In this document: one piece after another, positions 1 to 6,867 of the stretch
Position numbering within the stretch: the stretch's first letter is position 1
Layout: the number at the start of each line of letters is the position of its first letter
DNA from: a virus
Length of the DNA stretch: 22,755 bases
Virus record (IMG/VR): IMGVR_UViG_3300030085_003369
Span: 1,392 to 24,146 of that record
Reading direction: 5' to 3' (one strand)
Notes under the pieces: generated by a model
Databases searched by the model: none
What the model was told of the DNA's origin: nothing
Seen by the model: only the letters and a program-made list of their open reading frames with translations
Position numbers and translations under genes: made by a program

Positions 1-822
1 CGTCTGTGGAAACTGGAAGTAGATAAAGGCGGTAATGGTTATGCCGTTATTCGTTTCCTGCCTGCTCCGAACGGTGAAGATCTTCCGTTTGTCAAACTGT
101 ACTCCCACGCCTTCCAGGGTCCTGGTGGTTGGTACATCGAAAACTCTCTGACCACTCTGGGTCAGAAGGATCCTGTGTCTGAATATAACACGATGCTGTG
201 GAACAACGGCACCGATGCTGGTAAAGAGGCAGCACGTAAGCAGAAGCGTAAACTGACTTATGTTGCCAACATCTATGTTGTCAAGGATCCTGCTAATCCT
301 GAGAACGAAGGTAAAGTCTTCCTGTATAAGTTCGGTAAGAAGATCTTTGATAAACTGACTGCCGCAATGCAACCTGAGTTTGAGGACGAGGAAGCAATTG
401 ATCCCTTTGACTTCTGGCAAGGTGCCAACTTCAAACTGAAAGCAAAGAACGTTGCTGGTTATCGTAACTATGACTCTTCTGAGTTCGCACGTCAGGATGC
501 ACTTCTTGACGACGATGATGCTATGGAGGCAATCTGGAAGAAAGAATATTCTCTCGAAGAGTTTGTTGCTCCAGACCAGTTCAAGTCCTATGACGACCTG
601 AAGAAGCGTCTGGACTATGTTCTTGGTATCAAGGGCACTCCTAAGTTCCAGGACCAAGAGACTGTTGAGCAAGAAGAAGAGTTCCGTCAGCAGAATCGTG
701 CTGCAGAACCTGTTCCTCAATCTTTGAAAGAAGAACTTGATAATCTGAGTCCTTCATCTGCCTCTTCTAGTCAAGACGACGATGATACTTTGAGTTACTT
801 TGCTGCTCTCGCAGCAGACTGA
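1..822 (+). CDS. 32: gp32 single-stranded DNA-binding protein (5' end outside window)
   Basis: The frame is open from base 1 and gives 273 residues before TGA; roughly the first 25-30 residues are missing to the left. The protein is the T4-type helix-destabilising protein that coats single-stranded DNA during replication, recombination and repair. The OB-fold core is clear: the stretches GNGYAVIRFLP, YVANIYVVKDPANPENEGKV, FKYxFGKK-like FLYKFGKKI and GANFKLKAKNVAGYRNYD match T4 gp32 nearly residue for residue. The C-terminus is a Ser-rich linker followed by an acidic run (QDDDD), as expected for the partner-binding tail. The T4 zinc-ribbon cysteines are absent: the region between WYIEN and KRKLTYVAN contains no Cys. 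All arginines I read are CGT, unlike the AGA-rich genes that follow. A GTG at 175 in the same frame is internal, not the start. Confidence 0.95.
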   Translation, partial: RLWKLEVDKGGNGYAVIRFLPAPNGEDLPFVKLYSHAFQGPGGWYIENSLTTLGQKDPVSEYNTMLWNNGTDAGKEAARKQKRKLTYVANIYVVKDPANPENEGKVFLYKFGKKIFDKLTAAMQPEFEDEEAIDPFDFWQGANFKLKAKNVAGYRNYDSSEFARQDALLDDDDAMEAIWKKEYSLEEFVAPDQFKSYDDLKKRLDYVLGIKGTPKFQDQETVEQEEEFRQQNRAAEPVPQSLKEELDNLSPSSASSSQDDDDTLSYFAALAAD

Positions 823-829
823 GTGAGAC

Positions 830-853
830 GGGGAGGGAAACCTCCCCTTTTTT
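830..853 (+). terminator. Rho-independent terminator after gene 32
   Basis: A perfect 7-bp GC-rich stem, GGGGAGG (830-836) with CCTCCCC (841-847), is closed by a GAAA tetraloop (837-840) and followed by six Ts (848-853). It starts 7 bases after the gene 32 stop codon and its T-run touches the end of the convergent gene 53. Read on the minus strand there is no T-run after the stem, so it should stop only plus-strand transcripts. Confidence 0.95.
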
Positions 854-1544
854 ATTGCTTCAGTTTTCTTGTATTTTCTGTTCTTGCAAGTTTATCAGTA
901 ACGTATTCCGAAGACTTTCCATAAAGCATGTCAGTTCTCATATCATTTAGAAGTTGTTGAATATATCCAGGTTTCAGTAGATAAATCGAAGATTTCTCTT
1001 CATTTTTCATCACTTCATAATCAGAGTTGGAAATTGCTCTTGTAACGTTAGTTAAGACTTCGACACCAGCACCAAGTTGTGTAGAATCATTTGTATACAT
1101 GATTCCACGATCATAATACGAGATTATGAAATCTGGATCTACTACTTTTCCTGCAGACATGATTAGTCTATTGGCAGAATCTTTGATTTCATTTGTTTCG
1201 TAATGATGAACATTATTAATATTTTCAAGACCATATTTTTTAACAGTATAATTGTATAAATCTCGATTTGAAAGAGGCCATTGATCTCTTACATTAGTAA
1301 TTCCAGCAGTTAACAAAACAACCCAATCAAGTTCTGCACTACCATACATTTCTTCTGCAACTGTATCAGGTCTTGCACCCTCAACAATTTCATACTTATT
1401 GAATAGTGTAAATGAGTCTGCTAAGTCATTACGTATCTTATTTCTTCTGAATAAATTTTTGACTCTTAAGTATTCGTCATTTGATTCTCTATTGGAAAGA
1501 AATGATTGATAGTCTAAATCTGGTAATTCTCTAAAGTATCCCAT
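852..1544 (-). CDS. 53: gp53-like baseplate wedge subunit
   Basis: A 230-residue protein, somewhat longer than T4 gp53 (about 196). gp53 is a structural subunit of the baseplate wedge and helps join wedges around the hub. The N-terminal motif (MGYFRELPDLDYQSFL), the LysM-like segment near residues 55-80 (EGARPDTVAEEMYGSAELDWVVLL) and the following NVRDQWPLS are what I expect for the gp53 family in cyanophages. The ATG lies one base after the stop of the upstream gene 48, so the two are probably co-transcribed and translationally coupled. The stop codon sits within the T-run of the gene 32 terminator, so the two opposing units are packed end to end. The assignment rests on remembered family patterns. 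Confidence 0.8.
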   Translation of the reverse strand: MGYFRELPDLDYQSFLSNRESNDEYLRVKNLFRRNKIRNDLADSFTLFNKYEIVEGARPDTVAEEMYGSAELDWVVLLTAGITNVRDQWPLSNRDLYNYTVKKYGLENINNVHHYETNEIKDSANRLIMSAGKVVDPDFIISYYDRGIMYTNDSTQLGAGVEVLTNVTRAISNSDYEVMKNEEKSSIYLLKPGYIQQLLNDMRTDMLYGKSSEYVTDKLARTENTRKLKQ

Positions 1545-1545
1545 T

Positions 1546-2505
1546 TTAGTATCCTACTCCTATTCCTGATGATGCATCTTCATAATCAACATCATAAATT
1601 GGTTCAATTTCTTTGAAACTTAAGTCCATAATCATAGAAACTGGTTCTCCATTCTCATAAGTTGCATAAGTGCCATCAGCAGTATAATTTACACTAATGG
1701 TTTCTAAGAAGCACTGCTTGAATCGATTTAAGAATTTATGATCTTCTGCTCCTTGCTTATATCTTAACTCAAATACATTTGGAGTTTTCATCATAGTCCC
1801 TTTAATACTAACATCAGCACCTTTAACTTTAGGTGCCATATTCATTTTAAAGCATCTTATAATTTCTTTCACTTCTCGTGCTTCACTTTGATTTCGTGGA
1901 GTGAATTTAAAGGAAAATCTAAAAGACCTAAGAGTCGGACCACCAAAGAGAAGTTCGAGATTTGGATTTAAGATTTCTCCAGATGTTCTTGCCAGAAGTT
2001 GGTCTGGAGTAATATTTGCTCCAAGAATACCTGCTGCTTCAGATGCGAGAGCTCTAGTGGCAAAACCTTGAAGACCTGATAATCCTCCAGTTGCTTGAGC
2101 AATATTATTTAATGTTGTGGATGCCGATTGCCCTGCAGCGTCAAGCATTGCTTGAGGTCCTTTACCGCCGAGTGCCCCACCAGCACTAGTCATCATATCA
2201 GTAATACCACCAATAGCGGTAGCAGCAATCGTATTTAAACTGGATTCGCCAAACTTGGCAGCGTTTGTATCTGAAATATTAGAAGGAATTGGAAGAATAA
2301 TTGTTTTTATTCTTGCTTCAGTTGAATTTCTTCTTGCACCAGCCTCACTAATAAGTCTTCCTGCCTGTTCATTTGGACCATCAGTTCTACCTATTGGTTT
2401 ATATGCAACAACAGTTATTGATAGATAATCAGTCTCCTCCGCGATAATAGATTGCGGATATCGTAATACTTTCTTATCCTTACTTTGTTTTGGTTCTGCT
2501 GCCAT
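1546..2505 (-). CDS. 48: gp48-like baseplate tail tube cap
   Basis: A 319-residue protein. In T4, gp48 sits on the hub and, with gp54, forms the platform on which the tail tube polymerises. The C-terminal third (residues about 190-305) has the tube-like beta fold pattern: SFRFSFKFTPRNQSEAREVKEIIRCFK, FELRYK, CFLETISVNYTADGTYATYENGEPVSMIMDLSFKEIEPIY. That last motif is characteristic of the gp48/gp19 tail-tube superfamily. The middle (residues about 85-165) is a Gly/Ala-rich low-complexity insertion. A minus-strand CTAAATA element (2527 down to 2521) lies 15 bases before the ATG and probably provides a late start in addition to read-through from gene 4. It could be confused with gp54, a structural relative, but the ending fits gp48 best. 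Confidence 0.8.
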   Translation of the reverse strand: MAAEPKQSKDKKVLRYPQSIIAEETDYLSITVVAYKPIGRTDGPNEQAGRLISEAGARRNSTEARIKTIILPIPSNISDTNAAKFGESSLNTIAATAIGGITDMMTSAGGALGGKGPQAMLDAAGQSASTTLNNIAQATGGLSGLQGFATRALASEAAGILGANITPDQLLARTSGEILNPNLELLFGGPTLRSFRFSFKFTPRNQSEAREVKEIIRCFKMNMAPKVKGADVSIKGTMMKTPNVFELRYKQGAEDHKFLNRFKQCFLETISVNYTADGTYATYENGEPVSMIMDLSFKEIEPIYDVDYEDASSGIGVGY

Positions 2506-2519
2506 TTATCTTTTTCTAA

Positions 2520-2894
2520 CTATTTAGAACGTATTTTAGTAAAACCGAGTTCTATTACGTCAGACATTTCTTCTGGATACACTTCGTAAAGACCACCAAC
2601 AATTTGATTGTAGTTATATTGTCTTCTATCACCCCAGTGAAAGTTGATTCCACGGAATCCCCAAGAAAATATATCAGTCACACCCACGAGAGGATATTCA
2701 TCATATTCTCCAGGTGTAACTGCATTATAAAAGAAAGTATAATATTTTCCAGTTCCACTCGGAACTTTACCACCTTCGTTTAAAACGCCAATTAATTTCA
2801 TCATTACATCATCGGCATCTTCTGTGCCAACTAAACTATCAACTACACCACGGACACGATTTTCATCATCATCTGTTGGGTACGAGAATGTCAT
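2520..2894 (-). CDS. Conserved small protein of unknown function between gp4 and gp48
   Basis: A 124-residue acidic protein. Its ATG overlaps the stop of gene 4 by 4 bases (ATGA), which points to translational coupling. No catalytic motif is visible. The aromatic, Gly-rich centre (residues about 50-105: KYYTFFYNAVTPGEYDEYPLVGVTDIF, then FSWGFRGINFHWG and GLYEVYPEE) looks like a compact beta-rich structural domain, and I recognise a similar small protein in this position in other cyanophages, but no function. The position between a head completion gene and baseplate genes suggests a virion or assembly role, which is inference only. Its stop codon TAG is the end of the CTAAATAG late promoter element of gene 48. 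Confidence 0.75.
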   Translation of the reverse strand: MTFSYPTDDDENRVRGVVDSLVGTEDADDVMMKLIGVLNEGGKVPSGTGKYYTFFYNAVTPGEYDEYPLVGVTDIFSWGFRGINFHWGDRRQYNYNQIVGGLYEVYPEEMSDVIELGFTKIRSK

Positions 2895-3328
2895 TTGATA
2901 CCTAACTCGTTTTCTGTAAGAACTTTAAATTCATATCCACGATCTAAACACCATTCTTTTGCTGCTTCCCATTTTGCCTGATTCTTGGCATATTCCATAA
3001 CTTCATAGATGTAACCCTTCGTTTTTTTCTTTTGAACTTTGGGTTCCACACACTGTTTAAATGGTTTGATTTCAATAATCATCTTTTTAATCTTTCCATT
3101 TGATTCGCGAACTTTAATATAAAAGTCTGGAAAGTAACGATGATACCGATTATCAATTGGAGAATGGTAGGGAACAACAACCTCTTCACTTCCCCATTCT
3201 AAAATATTTTCATTCTTATCACAGTAAACCATAAACTTACGCTCCCAGAGAGAACGATAGACTATATTAGTATGGTCACCCTTATATTTCCTAGGATAAG
3301 ATGGTTTGTATTTTCCCTTATATGACAT
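2891..3328 (-). CDS. 4: gp4-like head completion nuclease
   Basis: A 145-residue protein, close to T4 gp4 (about 150). gp4 is required to complete filled heads before tail joining. The sequence carries a TnsA-like PD-(D/E)xK nuclease signature in order: E29 in YRSLWERKF, D68 in YFPDFY, and E86-x-K88 in IIEIKPF, the arrangement of a metal-dependent endonuclease core. The N-terminus is Lys/Tyr-rich (YKGKYKPSYPRKYKG), suited to DNA binding. It is the first gene of the minus-strand block. A CTAAATA element on the minus strand (3368 down to 3362) lies about 33 bases before the ATG and is the likely late promoter. The catalytic role is inferred from the motif. Confidence 0.85.
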   Translation of the reverse strand: MSYKGKYKPSYPRKYKGDHTNIVYRSLWERKFMVYCDKNENILEWGSEEVVVPYHSPIDNRYHRYFPDFYIKVRESNGKIKKMIIEIKPFKQCVEPKVQKKKTKGYIYEVMEYAKNQAKWEAAKEWCLDRGYEFKVLTENELGIK

Positions 3329-3335
3329 CTAAATA
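3329..3335 (+). promoter_or_regulatory. Late promoter element CTAAATA for gene 54
   Basis: CTAAATA on the plus strand, 34 bases before the GTG start of gene 54 and immediately after the start codon of the divergent gene 4. It resembles the T4 late -10 element TATAAATA and recurs before several genes here. It is one half of a symmetrical divergent pair. Confidence 0.7.
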
Positions 3336-3361
3336 ACTAATAATAAAGTAGTCGTATAAGG

Positions 3362-3368
3362 TATTTAG
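3362..3368 (-). promoter_or_regulatory. Late promoter element CTAAATA for gene 4 block
   Basis: TATTTAG on the plus strand reads CTAAATA on the minus strand, 33 bases before the gene 4 ATG. It ends one base short of the gene 54 start. It is the mirror partner of the plus-strand element at 3329-3335. Confidence 0.7.
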
Positions 3369-3369
3369 A

Positions 3370-4350
3370 GTGGCAAAATCAAAGACAACTCCGAAACCAG
3401 TACCAATAGATAGAGATAGAGCGGTAAATGTTTTTGGTAATGTAGCACAAACTAATTATTATCTAGTTAGTTTTTCTGGTTTTGGTAAAACTGGTCTTCT
3501 GGGCGGTTTGACTACCCATCTACAAACAAAATTTGATGTTAATCTTAGTGAAACTTTAGCGAATACTGGTCTTATGTGTAATGAGGCTTCATTACCGGGA
3601 AGTTCATTAGCAACTTCAGAAGTGAAAGATAATTTTATGGGTATCTCGCAAGAATTTGCACATACGAGATTATATACTGATATTGATTTTACTTTTTACG
3701 TAGATTCTAATTATAATAATCTAAGATTTTTTGAAGGATGGATTGATTATATTGCTTCTGGAAGTAATGCTAACGAATATGGCACTAACTATTATCGTAG
3801 AATGAGATATCCAGATCATTATAAATGTTCTGCGATGTCGATTACTAAATTTGAAAGAAATATGAGTAATACAACTTTATCTTACAAATTTATAAATGCT
3901 TTTCCAAAAACTGTAGCAGCAGTTCCTGTTTCTTATGGTGGTGCAGATATTTTGAGAGTATCTGTTTCTTTTAATTATGATCGATATATTGTCAATCCAA
4001 CTAAAGATACATTTTTGGGAGAAGTAAATACATTCGATCCTGATAGTGCAAGAGCATCATATGATCCAAATAAAGAAAGAGAATTGATTCGACAAAGAAG
4101 AGAACAATCATTAAAAACATCTAGAAAACCTACAGCACCCAAAATAATTGAAGAATCCGTTCAAGAATCTAGAAATGCACCAGTTGCTGCAGTTCCTCAA
4201 GAAGAAATAGAATCTAGTGGAACTACTGCAGTAACTGGACAAAATGCACTCGAAACATTATTGAGAAGACATGGCGGAGATACTGCAAAAGCATATGCTG
4301 AGTATGATAAGATTAGATATGGAAACACATTTCCTCCTGGCGCATTCTAA
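3370..4350 (+). CDS. 54: gp54-like baseplate tail tube initiator
   Basis: A 326-residue protein with a GTG start; no upstream ATG is available because the divergent promoter lies there. In T4, gp54 binds the hub over gp48 and starts tail tube polymerisation. Residues about 25-215 have the tail-tube-like beta pattern: NYYLVSFSGF, GLMCNEASLPGSSLATSEV, FTFYVDSNYNNLRFFEGWIDYIA and a C-terminal strand RVSVSFNYDRYIV. After residue about 225 there is a charged, probably disordered segment and a short helical end (residues about 287-315), giving a tail not obvious in T4. It heads the plus-strand tail operon. The closely related gp19 tail tube fold is an alternative, but the length and the neighbouring hub genes favour gp54. 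Confidence 0.75.
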   Translation: MAKSKTTPKPVPIDRDRAVNVFGNVAQTNYYLVSFSGFGKTGLLGGLTTHLQTKFDVNLSETLANTGLMCNEASLPGSSLATSEVKDNFMGISQEFAHTRLYTDIDFTFYVDSNYNNLRFFEGWIDYIASGSNANEYGTNYYRRMRYPDHYKCSAMSITKFERNMSNTTLSYKFINAFPKTVAAVPVSYGGADILRVSVSFNYDRYIVNPTKDTFLGEVNTFDPDSARASYDPNKERELIRQRREQSLKTSRKPTAPKIIEESVQESRNAPVAAVPQEEIESSGTTAVTGQNALETLLRRHGGDTAKAYAEYDKIRYGNTFPPGAF

Positions 4351-4365
4351 ATAACTCTCTAAATA
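4347..4365 (+). promoter_or_regulatory. Tandem late promoter elements before gene 26
   Basis: Two CTAAATA copies 12 bases apart, at 4347-4353 and 4359-4365, precede the ATG at 4392. The first contains the TAA stop of gene 54. Tandem copies may support two start sites or raise promoter strength for the hub genes. Confidence 0.65.
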
Positions 4366-4391
4366 ATCACATATGAGTTGTATCGATTAGT

Positions 4392-5114
4392 ATGCCATTA
4401 CCTAAGATTAATACGCCAACGTATGAAATGACGTTGCCTTCGACTGGAAAGAAGATTAGATATAGACCCTTTCTCGTAAGAGAAGAAAAGATTTTGATTA
4501 TGGCGATGGAATCAGAAAATATGTCTGATATCACAAATGCTATTGTTCAAATTCTTGGTGAATGTATTCTTACTGAAAATGTCAAAGTAGAAGATCTCGC
4601 TACTTTTGATATTGAATATTTGTTTTTAAATGTTCGAGCAAGATCTGTCGGTGAAACTGTTGATGTCAATATCACTTGCCCTGACGATGAAGAGACTCAG
4701 GTAGAAATGACAATTGATCTTGATACTATCAAGATTCAAAAAACAAGAGGTCATAAAAATATTATTAAGCTTGATGATAATCTTTCGATGAAACTTCGTT
4801 ATCCTTCACTACAACAGTTTGTTGAAAATAACTTTGAAACTGTAGATGGATTAAGTGAAGTTTCCCAATCTCTTTCGATGATTACATCATGTATTGATAT
4901 GATTTATAATCAAGAAGAGAGTTGGGAAGCATCTGACTACTCTAAAAAAGAACTTGATGATTTTATTGGACAATTAAATACTAAACAATTTAAAGAGATT
5001 GAAAAGTTCTTTACGACTATGCCTAAACTTTCTCATAAGATTGTAGTCAAAAATCCTACAACAAAAGTTGAATCTGAAGTTGTTCTTGAGGGGTTAGCAG
5101 CTTTTTTCAGTTAG
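4392..5114 (+). CDS. 26: gp26-like baseplate hub protein / tail assembly chaperone
   Basis: A 240-residue protein of the T4 gp26 baseplate family (T4 gp26 is about 208). The opening (MPLPKINTPTYEMTLPSTGKKIRYRPFLVREEKILIMAME) is typical. The middle contains a short beta insert with paired acidic residues (CPDDEETQVEM), and the C-terminal half is helical. In T4, gp26 is needed to build the hub with gp27, gp29 and gp5. Its position just before the tape-measure-like genes matches that of tail tape-measure chaperones in other tailed phages. The last codons GCT TTT TTC AGT TAG contain a -1 slippery heptamer, so a longer product of about 301 residues (239 + QLG + 59) may also be made. Hub role: established for T4; chaperone role: inference. 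Confidence 0.8.
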   Translation: MPLPKINTPTYEMTLPSTGKKIRYRPFLVREEKILIMAMESENMSDITNAIVQILGECILTENVKVEDLATFDIEYLFLNVRARSVGETVDVNITCPDDEETQVEMTIDLDTIKIQKTRGHKNIIKLDDNLSMKLRYPSLQQFVENNFETVDGLSEVSQSLSMITSCIDMIYNQEESWEASDYSKKELDDFIGQLNTKQFKEIEKFFTTMPKLSHKIVVKNPTTKVESEVVLEGLAAFFS

Positions 5115-5127
5115 GTATGGCTCATAC
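5088..5127 (+). promoter_or_regulatory. Candidate -1 programmed ribosomal frameshift site at the end of gene 26
   Basis: The heptamer T TTT TTC occupies 5102-5108 in the correct phase of gene 26 (codons GCT, TTT, TTC). GAGGGG at 5088-5093, an SD-like stimulator, ends 8 bases upstream. Downstream, GTATG (5115-5119) pairs with CATAC (5123-5127) around a GCT loop, 6 bases after the heptamer. The zero frame stops at 5112-5114. The -1 frame continues CAG TTA GGT ATG into the 59-residue ORF with no intervening stop. Confidence 0.65.
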
Positions 5128-5296
5128 TAACCTTGAGTCATACTATAAAATCAACTTTGCCTTGATGCAGCATCATAAATATTCATTAACAGAGCTAGAA
5201 AATATGATTCCTTGGGAAAGAGAAGTTTATCTCGCTCTTCTCCAACAATATATTGAAGAAGAAAATCTAAAAGCACAGCAGCAGAGTGGAATCTAA
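5117..5296 (+). CDS. Small ORF after gene 26, likely the frameshift extension (GT-like)
   Basis: A 59-residue ORF (MAHTNLESYYKINFALMQHH, then KYSLTELENMIPWEREVYLALL and a Gln/Glu-rich end). It starts 2 bases after the gene 26 stop, in the -1 frame relative to it, and its stop overlaps the GTG start of the next gene. The motif MIPWEREVYLALL with a preceding short helix is typical of the C-terminal parts of tail tape-measure chaperones, which recruit the tape measure through a small helical domain. No good ribosome binding site lies at the usual distance from its ATG: the only purine run, GAGGGG, ends 23 bases away. It may be expressed mainly as a -1 fusion to gp26, or by reinitiation. By gene order it could be compared with T4 gene 51, but at 59 residues it is far shorter than T4 gp51. 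Confidence 0.7.
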   Translation: MAHTNLESYYKINFALMQHHKYSLTELENMIPWEREVYLALLQQYIEEENLKAQQQSGI

Positions 5297-6863
5297 TTTA
5301 ACTACGAAAAAACCAAAATTAAATGTAACTAATATCAGGAGTCCACTTGCTGGTAGTGAAAGTGATAGTGCTTTGGGAAATGTTGGTCAGGGAGGAACTT
5401 CGAAGATTGGAACTCTCGCAAGAATTGTAAGAAAGAATAGAATATCAATCAACTCTCTTGTAAAGTCTCAAAAGACACAGGACGAGAAAATAACAATATT
5501 AAAAAATATCTCAAAGAATACGCAAAGTAATATAGGTCAAAAATTACCAGGCAGTGGTGGAAGTAATATAGAAAAATCTTTAGCAGAAACCAACCAAATT
5601 CTTGTTCAGATTCAACAAGAATTGATGAGATCTTCTGCACTTAGATCTCAAGAAGAAAAAACAAAACTTGATAGAGCAAAGAGAGGTTCTTCTAGAGCAA
5701 AGCTTAGCGCAGAAGAAAGTCAATTAGAAAAATCATCAAAGAAAATTAAAAACTCTGTAGGTGAAAAGGCAGAAGAAGCTGTAGCACCTGTAAAAGGTAT
5801 TTTTGAACGTATAATGGATTTTGTGAAAACTATTGCTTTAGGTATTGCTGCAAATGCAATATTTGAATGGTTGAAAGATCCAAAGAATATGGAAAAAGTG
5901 AAAGGATGGTTTAGTTGGATCAAAGATAATTGGAAGTGGATGGCAATTGCGGTCGGTGCAATTGCTTTGTTGCCAGTTGTTAGTGCTATTAGTGGATTAT
6001 TGAGTCCTATAGGAATACTTGTCGGATTACTTGCAAAAGCAGTTCCTTTGTTGATAGGATTTCTTTTAAATCCACTAACTCTTAAAGCAATGCTTGCAAT
6101 TGGTGCGGGAGTATTACTTTATAAGGGTGGAGAATTTTTACTGAAAAAAGCAAGAAATTTAGTGACTGGTGGTGAAGATTATAGCACTGCTCATAGTCAA
6201 TTAGACCAGCAGTTAGCAGATGCTGGAATGGATAAAAGTGGAAGAAGAAAAAATCTTGGTGTTAAAGCCAGAAGAGAAGGAAAAACTGGTAGAGATGAGG
6301 AGCAAGAAAAAATATTCCAAGAAGTGAAGAAAAAAAGAGAAGCATTATATGCACTCAAAGATCAAATGAATGCAGAAATAAAAGAGAAGCAAAGTAAGTT
6401 AAAAATAGTACCAACACCACCTGGAAGAAAAAAATCTGGGTATGTCAATCCAAACGAAAAAGCAAGAAGAAAAGTTGATATGGAAGTTAGAGAAGATTAC
6501 AAATCAAAAATATCAAATATTCTAACTCCAACTACAATTGAAGCAAGAAAGATGGGTGGACCTGTAAAGGCAGGAAGACCATATCTTGTGGGTGAGGGCG
6601 GACCAGAATTAATGGTTCCAAATATTGATGGAACTGTGATCAATAATATGAAAACTGAAAAAATTTACCAAACAATTTCTTCAAGAAGAAAAGGACGTGG
6701 TGGAATTAATATGGTTAATCTACCACCAATCACAAATAAACTTCCACCACCAGAACTACCTTCTATGGGAGATCAGGCAACAGATGTTCCAGATATCGCA
6801 AGTGCCAATCCTGCAGATAGATATAGGCAGATGTCATCTTCAATATATGGGATAATGGTATAG
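5286..6863 (+). CDS. Tape-measure-like tail protein (first paralogue)
   Basis: A 525-residue protein with GTG start overlapping the preceding small ORF by 11 bases. Residues 1-160 are charged and mostly helical (coiled-coil-like, rich in Lys, Glu, Gln and Ser). Residues about 170-300 contain amphipathic and hydrophobic helices (IMDFVKTIALGIAANAIFEWL, WKWMAIAVGAIALLPVV, further leucine-rich segments) of the kind seen in phage tape measures. Residues about 300-410 are again highly charged. Near residues 420-455 there is a GGPVKAGRPYLVGEGGPELM motif, very common near the C-termini of tape-measure proteins. It is probably the functional counterpart of T4 gp29, which sets tail length inside the tube. 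The N-terminal half is related to that of the next gene. Function is inferred from architecture and position. Confidence 0.65.
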   Translation: MESNLTTKKPKLNVTNIRSPLAGSESDSALGNVGQGGTSKIGTLARIVRKNRISINSLVKSQKTQDEKITILKNISKNTQSNIGQKLPGSGGSNIEKSLAETNQILVQIQQELMRSSALRSQEEKTKLDRAKRGSSRAKLSAEESQLEKSSKKIKNSVGEKAEEAVAPVKGIFERIMDFVKTIALGIAANAIFEWLKDPKNMEKVKGWFSWIKDNWKWMAIAVGAIALLPVVSAISGLLSPIGILVGLLAKAVPLLIGFLLNPLTLKAMLAIGAGVLLYKGGEFLLKKARNLVTGGEDYSTAHSQLDQQLADAGMDKSGRRKNLGVKARREGKTGRDEEQEKIFQEVKKKREALYALKDQMNAEIKEKQSKLKIVPTPPGRKKSGYVNPNEKARRKVDMEVREDYKSKISNILTPTTIEARKMGGPVKAGRPYLVGEGGPELMVPNIDGTVINNMKTEKIYQTISSRRKGRGGINMVNLPPITNKLPPPELPSMGDQATDVPDIASANPADRYRQMSSSIYGIMV

Positions 6864-6867
6864 AACT

